Of a DNA stretch of 64,000 nt, positions 25,128-34,540 are shown piece after piece. Each line of letters opens with the position of its first letter. Position 1 is the first letter of the stretch. Below the pieces are notes generated by a model. That model did not search any database and was not told where the DNA came from. It saw only the letters and a list, made by a program, of their open reading frames with translations. Source of the DNA: Akebia trifoliata (Eukaryota > Streptophyta > Magnoliopsida > Ranunculales > Lardizabalaceae); the NCBI GenBank assembly GCA_017979445.1, contig CM030708.1, positions 35,592,721 through 35,656,720 of the forward strand, in the 5' to 3' direction. The position numbers and the translations under genes are program-made.

Positions 25128-25225
25128 AAGGAGCTGACCCAATGGCAATTTCGGATTGATGAGATAGCAAAAGTAGTTAATGTTGTAGGTCTTGAGTTTA
25201 ATACCCAATATGAGCATTAATTCAC
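25128..25225 (+). mobile_element. possible degenerate tRNA-derived SINE head
   Basis: 'GCTGACCCAATGGCAAT' resembles a pol III A box and 'GGTCTTGAGTTTAATACCC' a decayed B box, about 55 bases apart. No clear 3' tail or target-site duplication. Confidence 0.3.
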
Positions 25226-25439
25226 TATTCACTTTAGAGTGCTGATTTTCTAATAAGAAAGTTTTCATTTGGTTAATATTTGGCTGACGTGGCATGTTGG
25301 TCGAGTATTGACCTAGTGAAGACTTTCTAGTTAGAAAATCAACAGTCTTAGTGAAAATTTCAAATTAGAAAGTCTTCACTCAATTAATACTTGATTGATG
25401 TGACACAAACACGATCATAAATCTTTTTTCTCAAGATAT

Positions 25440-25990
25440 ACAATTTCACATCGTTTTAGAACTATGATAAATCGATTGGACAAAACATACCGATCTTTAC
25501 AAAGATGACATGGCAAGGGCACATAACGATAGGTCTTTTCTTTAGAATACACAAGGAAGAAGATCAATGGTTTTGTGCCCTTGCCTTGTCAATCGTGTAC
25601 GGACCATATGTTATGCCGCATGGATTTATCATTGGTCTAAAATCTTCAGTGTTAATTAGTAAAAGTCGTTATGCTAAAATGGCTTAAGACATCAACAATC
25701 CAACGCCATAAAGCTCTAAAGTTTTTTCGAAAAATTCAAATATATATAAATAAAAAATAATTTCTTTTGAACTTGATCTAAGATTTTGAAATTGAATTGT
25801 TGTCGAACTTTCACATAACTCCCAAACTTAAAATTGGAATTCAATGGTGAAAACTAATTATCTTGAAATTGTTTTGCAAAGTAGATAGAATTTAATATTT
25901 TACAATCCCAAAGCATCCGATTGCGTTTTTTGAATGCCACAAGGTGAGGCCGAGGACCCTTAGTAAGGGTGAAATCCTTGCTAGCTTAGT
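25440..25990. repeat. foldback-plus-tail repeat, copy 3
   Basis: Foldback: GATGACATGGCAAGGGCACA (25505) pairs with the inverted TTTTGTGCCCTTGCCTTGTC (about 25573), with outer arms around 'ATGATAAATC' and 'GATTTATCAT'. The tail module follows from 'CATCAACAATCCAACGCCAT' (25692) to 'GAATGCCACAAGGTGAGGCC' (about 25932). Copies 2 and 3 sit in the same position relative to the two RCI2 genes and so were duplicated together. Confidence 0.7.
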
Positions 25991-26400
25991 AAGAGTAGAT
26001 AAATCTGTTTCTTAGGGAAACACAACCAAAAAAGATCTATGATTATATGCACACGTCACGTCACGTCAAGCGAGTGGATTTTTTAAAGTCAGGTTTTCAC
26101 GATTCATTTAGATTTTAGAAAGGATAAGATTAGAACATCAACAACAACAACAAAATAAAAATAACAAATCACGCGGTAAATGATAAATTTTTGTTCTGGA
26201 AAGTCTTCCAAACAAAATAAAATACCCTAATTAATTAATTAATTAAAGAGAAAATAAACAGACACACACATGGAAAATAGAAAAAAAAGGCTCATCAGGT
26301 GAGAAATCCACGACAGGAGTTACAGGATCATCATCAAACTCTCAACAGCTTCGAAGCAGTCCGACACCTCTACTACACTACTACAGAGTAGAGATATAAA

Positions 26401-26701
26401 TTACTTGGTGATGGCGTAAATGGCGTAGATGATTCCAGGGATGTACCCTAATATTGTCAGCAAAAGACAGATCCAAAACTCCACCTGCAATGTTGCAAGT
26501 AACCCAAACAAATTAACTAAAATTTTCTTTTCTTTTCTTTTTGACAAATATAATATAATACCCAAAAAAAAAAAAAAAAAAAAGAAGAAGACTAGTAGTA
26601 ATTAAGCAGAAACAAACCTGACATCCGAACTTGAGAAAAACTCCAACGGGAGGAAGGATGATGGCTAAGATGATGTCTATGCAATTCGCAGTCCCCGCCA
26701 T
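26401..26701 (-). CDS. RCI2/PMP3-type plasma-membrane proteolipid, copy 2
   Basis: Two minus-strand exons, 26701-26618 and 26484-26401, encode 55 residues, with the intron after Gln28 exactly as in the copy at 18.8 kb. The protein has the two hydrophobic segments of the family (CIDIILAIILPPVGVFLKFG and VEFWICLLLTILGYIPGIIY) and ends AIYAITK. Relative to copy 1 there are four substitutions: Asn6, Ile8, Val19 and Ala52, all but the first conservative. The intron (133 bases) and both UTRs still align with copy 1, so the duplication is fairly recent. The likely role is in membrane-potential and ion homeostasis under cold, salt or ABA, as known for RCI2A/B. Confidence 0.95.
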
Positions 26702-26850
26702 TTTTAATTTCTATTCTTTTCTTTGAAATCTTAATTTCACCAAAAATATAAATAGATCTTTCTCTGTGAGAGACTGAAAGAAAGAGACGGAGATAGATAT
26801 TTATGAGAGAAGAGATATTTATGATGTAGAGTCCCATTTCATTTCATTTA

Positions 26851-26962
26851 ATTTATAAACCTGAAACCACGTGGCAATCCATTATTAGATTTAGATTTGT
26901 GCTCCACTCCATTCCTCTCCACTCGTTTGCTTCGTTGTCTAAACCACCTTTCGACTGCCGAC
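26851..26962 (-). promoter_or_regulatory. RCI2 copy 2 promoter: TATA-like box, G-box, DRE/CRT core
   Basis: A TATAAAT-type box (about 26851-26858), CCACGTGG (26867-26874) and GCCGAC (26957-26962) occur in the same order as in copy 1. The G-box is 166 bases before the ATG, against 150 in copy 1. Confidence 0.6.
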
Positions 26963-27240
26963 AGATAAGGTATGGGATTCGTGCCAATTTTAATTAATTA
27001 GTATCTATCTACTTACTATACGTGTTTGACCTTTAATGAATGTCCCATCCAACGAATAGTTTCAGGTAGGAAAACAAATTCCATCTCTCAACGTTTCGTT
27101 GGACACTCGACGTCCAACGACGTTGGTTTTGATTTTCCTTTCACGTGGTTTCGTTTTCTTCCAGGAGATGATTTTGCGGTCCACAATTATAATTCAATGT
27201 TTATACTTTGTCGAATATATATATGTATATATATATATAT

Positions 27241-27604
27241 GGGTCGGGTTAATGCGACACACATATAGACAACGTGTTTGTTTTATATGGATAAAAATAT
27301 TTGGAATGGGCTGATTTTTTGTGAGGATGATCTCTGTGATGAGGGAATCATCCTGGCAAAAAATCATCACATTCCAAAACTTGTAACCCCATCAAAATTA
27401 ATTTACAAAAATTAGACGGTCTATAATTTTTCAACAAAAATTGGACGGTCTAGGAGTTTCATAATGAGCTGATTTTTGGCAAGGATGATCTCATCACCAC
27501 AAAGATCATCCTCACAAAAAATCAGCCCATTCCAAACATTTTTACCCATATAAGACAAAACACGTTGTCTATATGTATGTAGAAATGGTTGTCGTTTGAA
27601 CCTG

Positions 27605-27608
<4 letters not shown>
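27241..27608. mobile_element. foldback element A (terminal type 1)
   Basis: Ends GGGTCGGGTTAATGCGAC and, inverted, GGGTCAGGTTCAAACGAC, followed on both sides by TATAGACAACGTG and then the hairpin core. Flanked by (TA)n on both sides; the right-hand run is 42 bases. Confidence 0.8.
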
Positions 27609-27650
<42 letters not shown>

Positions 27651-27653
<3 letters not shown>

Positions 27654-28016
27654 GGGCGTTCAATGGCCAACTTTTTGGCAAAACATTTTTCAAAACATGA
27701 GTTAGAGGTTTTGGAATGGGCTGATTTTTGGTGAGGATGATCTCTGCGGTGAGGAGATCATCCTTACCAAAAATCAGCCCATTCCAAAACTTCTAACCCA
27801 TGTTTACAAGCTTAAAAATCGTCGACCGTCCATTTTTTGTAAACTGTTTTTGATGGGGTTAGAAGTTTTGGAATGGGCTGATTTTTGGTGATGATGATCT
27901 CCTCACCGTAGAGATCATCCTCACCAAAAATCAGCCCATTCCAAAACCTCTAACTCATGTTTTGAAAAATGTTCTGCCAAAAAGTTTGCTAAAAAGTTTG
28001 CCCTTGAACGCTACCC
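27651..28016. mobile_element. foldback element B (terminal type 2)
   Basis: Left end GGGGGGCGTTCAATGGCC then AACTTTTTGGCAAAACATTT. The inverted right end carries GGGTAGCGTTCAAGGGCA. Two hairpins in the core. (TA)n on both sides. Confidence 0.8.
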
Positions 28017-28031
28017 ATATATATATATATA

Positions 28032-28409
28032 AGGTCCGTTCAACATCCTAAGCTTTACCATACATTTTAACAAACGTGTTTTATCTTATATGAGTTAGAA
28101 GTTTTGGAATAGACTGATTTTTGGTGAGGATGATTTTTAGGATGAGAAGATCATCCTCACTAAAAATCAGCCCATTTCAAAATTTCTAACCCCATAAAAA
28201 ATGATTTACAAAAAATGGACGGTTCACAAATTTTAACTTGTAAATATAGGATTAAAATTTTTGAAATGGACTGATTTTTGATGATGATGATCTACTAATC
28301 ATAGAGATCATCCTCACCAAAAATCAACCTATACCAAAACTTCTAATCCATGTAGGACAAAACACATTTGTTAAAGTGTAAGGTAAAACTTAGGGTATTG
28401 AACATTTCC
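28032..28409. mobile_element. foldback element C (terminal type 3)
   Basis: Left end AGGTCCGTTCAACATCC then TAAGCTTTACCATACA; right end ...GTAAGGTAAAACTTAGGGTA. The core is more diverged than in its neighbours. (TA)n on both sides. Confidence 0.8.
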
Positions 28410-28424
28410 ATATATATATATGTA

Positions 28425-28775
28425 GGTCCGTTCAGCAACAAACATTTTGGCAAAACATTTTTTAAAACATGGGTTAGAGGTTTTGGAATGGGCTGATTTT
28501 TGGTGAGGATGATCTCTACGGTGAGGAGATCATCATCACTAAAAATCAGCCCATTCCAAAACTTCTAGCCCCAGTTTACAAGTTGAAAAATCGTGGATCG
28601 TTCATTTTTTGTAAATTATTTTTGATGGAGTTAAAAGTTTTGGAATGGGCTGATTTTTGGTGATGATAATCTCCTCGCCGTAGAGATCATCCTCACAAAA
28701 AATCAGCCCATTCCAAAATCTCTAACCCATGTTTTGAAAAATATTTTGTCAAAATGTTTGTTACTAAACATTTCC
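28425..28775. mobile_element. foldback element D (terminal type 2)
   Basis: Left end GGTCCGTTCAGCAACAAAC then ATTTTGGCAAAACATTTT; the right end mirrors it with TTTTGTCAAAATGTTTGTTA. Both hairpins intact. Confidence 0.75.
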
Positions 28776-28792
28776 ATATATACATACATATA

Positions 28793-29112
28793 GGGTCAGG
28801 TTCAAACGACAACCATTTCTACACACATATAGACAACGTGTTTTGTCTTATATGGGCAAAAATGTTTGGAATGGACTGATTTTTTGTGAGGATGATCTAT
28901 GTGATGAGGAGATCATCCTTGCCAAAAATCAGCTCATTATGAAACTTGTAGGGGTTAGAAGTTTTGGAATGGGCTGATTTTTGGTGAGGATGATCTCCTC
29001 ACCGTATAGATCATCCTCACCAAAAATCAGCCCATTCCAAAACCTCTAACCCATGTTTTGAAAAATGTTTTGCCAAAAAGTTTGCTAAAAAGTTGGCCAT
29101 TGGACGCCCCCC
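28793..29112. mobile_element. foldback element E, apparent type 1/type 2 chimera
   Basis: The left half (GGGTCAGGTTCAAACGAC, then TATAGACAACGTG) is a type 1 end. The right half (AAAAAGTTGGCCATTGGACG then CCCCCC) is a type 2 end like inverted element B. The join lies at about 28952, where the inter-hairpin spacer is missing, giving a short element of 320 bases with unlike termini. Confidence 0.75.
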
Positions 29113-29134
29113 ATATATATATATATATATATAT

Positions 29135-29513
29135 GGGTCCCGTTCGGCACCCTAAGTTTTACCACACACTTTAACAAACGCGTTTTGTCTACATGGGTTA
29201 GAAGTTTTGGAATGAGCTGATTTTTGGTGAGGATGATCTCTATGGTGAGGAGATCATCCTCACCAAAAATCAGCTCATTCCAAAACTTCTAACCCCATCA
29301 AAATTGATTTACAAAAAATTGACGGTCCACGATTTTTCAACGTGTAAACATGGGGCTAAACATTTCGGAATGGGCTGATTTTTGGGGAGGATGATCTTCT
29401 AATCATAGAGATCATCCTCACCAAAAATCAGCTCATTCCAAAACTTCTAACCCATGTAGGACAAAAAACGTTTGTTAAAGTGTGTGGTAAAACTTAGGGT
29501 GCTAAACATTCCC
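29135..29513. mobile_element. foldback element F (terminal type 3)
   Basis: Left end GGGTCCCGTTCGGCACCC then TAAGTTTTACCACACACTTT; the right end mirrors it with AAAGTGTGTGGTAAAACTTA. Better preserved than element C. Confidence 0.8.
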
Positions 29514-29530
29514 TATATATATATATATAT

Positions 29531-29908
29531 GGGTCCTATCCGTGGCCAACAGTTTGGCAAACATTTTGGCAAACACTTTTTCAAAACATGGGTTAGAGGT
29601 CTTGGAATGGGCTGATTTTTGGTGAGGATGATCTCTACGGTGAGGAGATCATCCTCACAAAAAATCAGCTCATTTCAAAATTTCTAGCCCCATTTTACAA
29701 GTTGAAAAATTGTGAACCGTCCATTTTTTGTAAACCATTTTTGATGAGGTTAGAAGTTTTGGAATGAGCTGATTTTTGGTGATGATGATCTCCTCACCAT
29801 AGAGATCATCCTCACCAAAAATCAGCCCATTCCAAGACCTCTAACCCATGTTTTGAAAAATGTGTTTGCCAAAATGTTTGCCAAACTGTTGGCCATTGAA
29901 CGCTACTC
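29531..29908. mobile_element. foldback element G (terminal type 2)
   Basis: Left end GGGTCCTATCCGTGGCC then AACAGTTTGGCAAACATTTT; the right end mirrors it with CCAAACTGTTGGCCATTGAA. Almost identical to element H. Confidence 0.8.
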
Positions 29909-29931
29909 TATATATATATATATATATATAT

Positions 29932-30310
29932 GGGTCCCTATCCGTGGCCAACAGTTTGGCAAACATTTTGGCAAACACTTTTTCAAAACATGGGTTAGAG
30001 GTCTTGGAATGGGCTGATTTTTGGTGAGGATGATCTCTACGGTGAGGAGATCATCCTCACCAAAAATCAGCTCATTCCAAAACTTCTAGCCCCATTTTAC
30101 AAGTTGAAAAATTGTGAACCTTCCATTTTTTGTAAATCATTTTTGATGAGGTTAGAAGTTTTGGAATGGGCTGATTTTTGGTGATGATGATCTCCTCACC
30201 ATAGAGATCATCCTCACCAAAAATCAGCTCATTCCAAGACCTCTAACCCATGTTTTGAAAAATGTGTTTGCCAAAATGTTTGCCAAACTGTTGGCCATTG
30301 ATCGCTACCT
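29932..30310. mobile_element. foldback element H (terminal type 2)
   Basis: Near-identical to element G over its whole length, including terminal 'GTGGCCAACAGTTTGGC' and both hairpins, so one of the pair probably arose by recent tandem duplication of element plus (TA)n. Confidence 0.8.
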
Positions 30311-30325
30311 TATATATATATATAA

Positions 30326-31245
30326 TGGTCATATGATTATCCACCCATTTTCATTTGAATGGATAAACTTGAAGGCAAAATTTTGAGAGAAACACCTCTC
30401 TCTCTCTATTGGATTACACATGTCATTCTGAAGGATGTGTTCAAAATTTAAAAAATAAAGGAGTGTGAAATAGTCAAGCCACCTGTCTTATAATGAAGAA
30501 GGTACTCCAAAGTCGGACCCCATTCCATGAAGGGTATCTATCACATTTGATGTGCTGGATTATATTTGGTCAAATCTTATTAAAAAAAAACAATAAAAGG
30601 ACACGTGTTGTATGCTTCCCTCGCTCTATGCTTACGCTGCAACCAAAGAGAACTGCAAACTTAGAAGGAAGACGCGCCCATGTTTTACCTTAATAAACTG
30701 CAACCGACCACTCGCAACGTTGATTGTTGTTGACTCTACTTTCTCGATTGGATACACACAACGTGGCAGATGTCAAGAGATTACTTAAACGGAAAGAAAA
30801 GAAGTTAAATCAAAATACAGTGATACATTTATATAAAACTTCTACTTCAACCCCTTTCTTTTGACTTTCAATCCGGATTTTCGACTAATCCTTAATTCTA
30901 ACGTTTTCTTCGTTAATTCATTCATTCTATTTTGAAGCTGTTATTTTAAAGTTAGAAGTAAATCTGACACAAATATATATGGCTTTGAATTTATTTCATT
31001 CCCCTACATTTTCATCAAAATTTGAAACACTGCTTAAGAAATACCACATGTAATTCAATGGAAAGAGTTTTTACTTCAAAGTTTACTAGTAGCAACCAAG
31101 GTGTTGGTTAATTCTTTTTTGATTTCACTTGAATTGATATGTTCTTAATAAAAGTTGGTGTGGTAGTATGTTAACAATACCCACCCTTTTCTCACTAAAG
31201 TAGTAAATATGTAAATTAAAGCTACTTTTGTAATTTAAATTGGAG
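30326..31245. repeat. segmental duplication arm 2 (upstream of RCI2 copy 2)
   Basis: Matches 19.5-20.03 kb and, after the place of the arm 1 insertion, 21.25-21.41 kb. Landmarks: 'GATGTGCTGGATTATATTTG', 'GCCCATGTTTTACCTTAATA', 'ACACAACGTGGCAGATGTC' and 'ACCCTTTTCTCACTAAAGTA'. No gene. Confidence 0.7.
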
Positions 31246-31311
31246 TCTAGATCGTTTGCACCACCCATGGTGGAGGACTCCTCCCAGGCTCCCACACTTC
31301 AATATATGCCA

Positions 31312-31480
31312 CTAGGGCTGGAAATGCATCGGTTCGGTATCAGATCAAATATCAAACTGATCCGAATTATTTTATTGTATGATCCGGATCCACCACTAAA
31401 TTATTGAAGCAAATCAATTAATCCAAAACCCATCCGAACTGTAATACACCGAACAATATGAATTTTTACCCAAACTGATG
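31312..31480 (+). repeat. possible truncated hAT-like MITE
   Basis: It begins TAGGGCTGGAAATGCATCGG, a typical hAT-MITE-like start, followed by GATCCGGATCC/ATCCGAA words. No matching right end was found. Confidence 0.3.
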
Positions 31481-32330
31481 GCCTCAAAATTTTGAAAGTC
31501 AAATATTTACCATGTGGCAATCAAGGAATTTGGATGTTAGTTTGCAATCCAACACCTATGAGTACTTGATCTAGACCCTTGAAGGCTTGAATTTGGCTGT
31601 GAGTCTGTGTTGCGTGAGAGAGAGAGAGACGTCTCAAATCGTTGAATATCATCGTCTACAGATCCTTTTGTTCAAGTGTTTCTGCGAATCCTTTCGTACT
31701 CTGATGTAACGTCCATTTTCTAAATTCCTAATGGTTCTTATGGTGTTGCTTCAAGATGATTGAAGTTGGGACTCCTTTTCCATAATTGGGCTAGCCCAAT
31801 TACTTTGGACATTGTTAGGATCATGTTATCTTTCTTCTTCTACACATAATTTGAAGTGGGCTTGGGATTATTAGGAGATTCGAGAAACGATGATGGTGGG
31901 CTTGTGCTTGATGGATTAGACATTTGTAAACTTTAAAAGGATTGATTACTTGGATTTGTATCATTCTCACCTATTTGAGCAGAAACTTGACCTTTAGTTT
32001 GATCTCACACATTCTAATCTAAATATGATGATTCTTAGAGCATTATTTGATGCCCCCACAACTAAGTGCAAAGATGGGATTGGAGGGATAATTGTAATTG
32101 CCCCACCCCCTCGACTCTAATGTTTTGTTTGGAACCTGAATTTTTAACTTCTATATAGCCCCCAATATCATAAATTGGAGTTGCTAACTTTGCATCCGTG
32201 CCATCCAATGCCACTCAGTCCAACTCCAGCATAAAATCCTTGAAAACTCCTTATTGGTTTCTGAGGACTAATTTCTTCTCTTATAAATAAAAACAAATAA
32301 ATTGGGGGCTTTTGAAATCTATATATGTAA
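31481..32330. other. intergenic region upstream of the PPR gene
   Basis: No gene recognised. It contains a short (GA)n run near 31618-31630. 'TATATATG' near 32320 could act as TATA box for the PPR gene about 60 bases on. Confidence 0.45.
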
Positions 32331-32380
32331 GGTGGTGTGAACCTTAAAAGTAAGGTTGGAATTTTGTATTATTATGAATT

Positions 32381-34540
32381 ATGAAAGTTCTCTTCCCTTC
32401 AAAATATCACACAAGAAGTTTTAATACAACTCTTCACTCAAATTTCATTTTTCTTAAATTCTTTCATAGAGCTCATTGCCCAGCTGCATCTCTCACTCCA
32501 ACTCCTACCCATCTCAACACTCTCCTAAATACAACAGTTCAGATCAAAAACATTAGACATGCAACCCAAATACATGCCCAAATCATCACAAACAACTACA
32601 CCTCCCTCCCTTTCCTCCTCAACAACCTCATCAACTCATATGCCAAAATCAGTCAACTCAATCAAAGCCTCCTCATATTCTCAAACACCCCAAACGATGC
32701 TAAGAACATTGTCACTTGGACCTCACTCATCACACATTTGTCCCATACCCACAAACCCTTTGAAGCCTTGACCCTTTTTAATCAAATGAGGAGAACAGGA
32801 GTCTACCCAAACCAATTCACCTTCTCTGCCATCCTACCTGCTTGTGCGGACACCAACATCGTATCTCATGGAGAACAAATCTCTTCTCTAATTCGTAAAC
32901 ACGGGTTCGAATCAGATCTCTTTGTAGGTAGTGCTATGATTGACATGTATGCCAAATGTTCTGACATGGAATCAGCAATGAAAGTGTTTGATAAAATGCC
33001 TGACAGAAACCTTGTTTCTTGGAATGCGATGATTGTGGGCTTCTCGCAAAACAAATTATATGATAGGGCAATTGGGGCTTTCAGGGATGTTCTCAAAGAG
33101 AAGTCAATTAGTCCTGATCAAGTGAGCTTTTCGAGTGCATTGAGTGCTTGTGCCAACATGGGTAGCTTTTATGTTGGGAAGCAATTCCATGGAGTTGTGA
33201 TTAAGAATGGTTTGATCACTTTACCTTATGTGAAGAACTCCCTTTTGGACATGTACAGTAAATGCGGGTGCTTTGAAGATGCTGTCCAATTATTTACAAC
33301 TATGGGAGATAGAGATGTTGTTACATGGAATGTTATGGCTATGGGGTGGGCACAAAATGACTGTTTTGAGGAAGCTTGCAATTTTTTTTGGGTCATGAGG
33401 AGTGAAGGGATATCGCCGGATGAGGCATCGTTCTCAACTGTGCTTCATGCTTCTGCTAATCTTGCAGCATTGGATCAAGGAACTTTGATCCACGATCAGA
33501 TAGTCAAATGTGGTTTTATGGGGAATTTGTGTGTGGGGAGTTCATTGATAACAATGTACGCAAAATGTGGGAGCTTGGTTGATGCGCAGAGAGTGTTTGA
33601 AGAGACTGAGACTCGGAATGTGGTGTGCTGGACTGCCATAGTTGCAGCTTGCCAACAACATGGCTGCGGAGACCAAGTGATCGTACTGTTTGAGCAAATG
33701 CTGGATAAGGGGATTGAACCTGATCATATCACTTTTGTTTGTGTTCTTTCAGCTTGTAGTCATACCGGGCGTATAGAAGAAGGATTTAACTACTTTGATT
33801 CCATGAGTCGTGTGCACAAGATGAAACCCAGGTCTGAACACTATGCCTGCATGGTTGATATGCTCGGTCGAGCTGGTTGGTTGGATGAAGCGAAAAGGTT
33901 CATTAAATCTATGCCAGTTGAGCCGGACCCATCAGTGTGGGGAGCTTTGCTTGGGGCTTGTAGGAATCATGGGAATCTTGAGATTGGTAAAGAAATTGCA
34001 GAGAGGCTTTTTGAGATGGAACCGGATAATCCAGGGAATTATGTGCTTCTTTCAAACATCTATACACATTATGGAAGGTTGGAAGAAGCCAACAAGGTAA
34101 GGAGAATGATGGGGGTGAATGGGGTGAGAAAGGAGCCGGGGTGTAGCTGGATTGACATTAAGAACTTAACTTACGTGTTTACTGTGCATGACAAATCACA
34201 TCCTAGGACAGATGAGATCTATGAGATGTTGCGCAAATTGGCCGAGTTAGTAAAGAAGAAAGGGTATGTTGCAGAAACCCAATTTGCTGTTAACAATGTA
34301 GAAGAACACAAGGAACAAAGCTTGTGGTACCACAGTGAGAAACTAGCGCTTGCATTTGGGCTGCTGGCCTTGCCAGTTGGTAGCCCAATTAGGATAAAGA
34401 AGAACCTAAGGACATGTGGTGATTGCCATACAGTTATGAAATTTGCTTCGGAGATTTTTGATCGAGAGATTTTTGTCAGGGATATCAACCGGTTTCACAA
34501 ATTTTCCAGTGGTTTATGTTCTTGTGGGGATTACTGGTGA
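32381..34540 (+). CDS. PLS-DYW pentatricopeptide repeat protein (organelle RNA editing factor type)
   Basis: An intronless frame of 719 residues. The first 50 or so are rich in Ser/Thr/Phe with scattered basic residues, as in an organelle transit peptide. Tandem PPR motifs of the P-L-S kind fill about residues 100-515 ('VTWTSLI', 'VSWNAMIVGFSQ', 'VTWNVMAMGWAQ', 'VCWTAIVAACQQHG', 'LIDMYAKCG'-like units). An E/E+ region follows from about 519 (VWGALLGACRNHGNLEIGKE) and a DYW domain ends in CSCGDYW. The cytidine-deaminase-like signature is complete: HSE at 651-653 and CGDC at 679-682. DYW PPR proteins bind specific organelle transcripts and carry out C-to-U editing, in mitochondria or plastids. 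I cannot name the ortholog or its target site. The ATG at 32381 gives the full transit region; no better upstream start is in frame. Confidence 0.95.
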   Translation: MKVLFPSKYHTRSFNTTLHSNFIFLKFFHRAHCPAASLTPTPTHLNTLLNTTVQIKNIRHATQIHAQIITNNYTSLPFLLNNLINSYAKISQLNQSLLIFSNTPNDAKNIVTWTSLITHLSHTHKPFEALTLFNQMRRTGVYPNQFTFSAILPACADTNIVSHGEQISSLIRKHGFESDLFVGSAMIDMYAKCSDMESAMKVFDKMPDRNLVSWNAMIVGFSQNKLYDRAIGAFRDVLKEKSISPDQVSFSSALSACANMGSFYVGKQFHGVVIKNGLITLPYVKNSLLDMYSKCGCFEDAVQLFTTMGDRDVVTWNVMAMGWAQNDCFEEACNFFWVMRSEGISPDEASFSTVLHASANLAALDQGTLIHDQIVKCGFMGNLCVGSSLITMYAKCGSLVDAQRVFEETETRNVVCWTAIVAACQQHGCGDQVIVLFEQMLDKGIEPDHITFVCVLSACSHTGRIEEGFNYFDSMSRVHKMKPRSEHYACMVDMLGRAGWLDEAKRFIKSMPVEPDPSVWGALLGACRNHGNLEIGKEIAERLFEMEPDNPGNYVLLSNIYTHYGRLEEANKVRRMMGVNGVRKEPGCSWIDIKNLTYVFTVHDKSHPRTDEIYEMLRKLAELVKKKGYVAETQFAVNNVEEHKEQSLWYHSEKLALAFGLLALPVGSPIRIKKNLRTCGDCHTVMKFASEIFDREIFVRDINRFHKFSSGLCSCGDYW

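Larger units (their letters stand above)
27214..30324. repeat. array of eight foldback elements, each embedded in (TA)n
   Basis: Eight elements (A-H, listed separately) of 320-380 bases are separated by (TA)n runs of 12 to 42 bases at 27609-27650, 28017-28031, 28410-28421, 28776-28792, 29113-29134, 29514-29530 and 29909-29931, with outer runs at 27214-27240 and 30311-30324. Each has a core of two near-perfect hairpins built from GGAATGGGCTGATTTTTGG, TGAGGATGATCTC and their inverted copies, joined by a spacer around 'CCGTCCATTTTTTGTAAA'. Termini fall into three types. No element codes for protein. The array interrupts the duplicated DNA upstream of RCI2 copy 2 and is missing from arm 1. Confidence 0.9.

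Noticed and set aside
27026..27693. ORFs over the start of the foldback array
   Set aside because: They run through (TA)n (poly Ile/Tyr) and hairpin DNA; no protein signal.
27214..30324. CRISPR-like regular repeat array
   Set aside because: Units are large palindromes with (TA)n between them in a plant nuclear genome; no short direct repeats with unique spacers and no cas genes.
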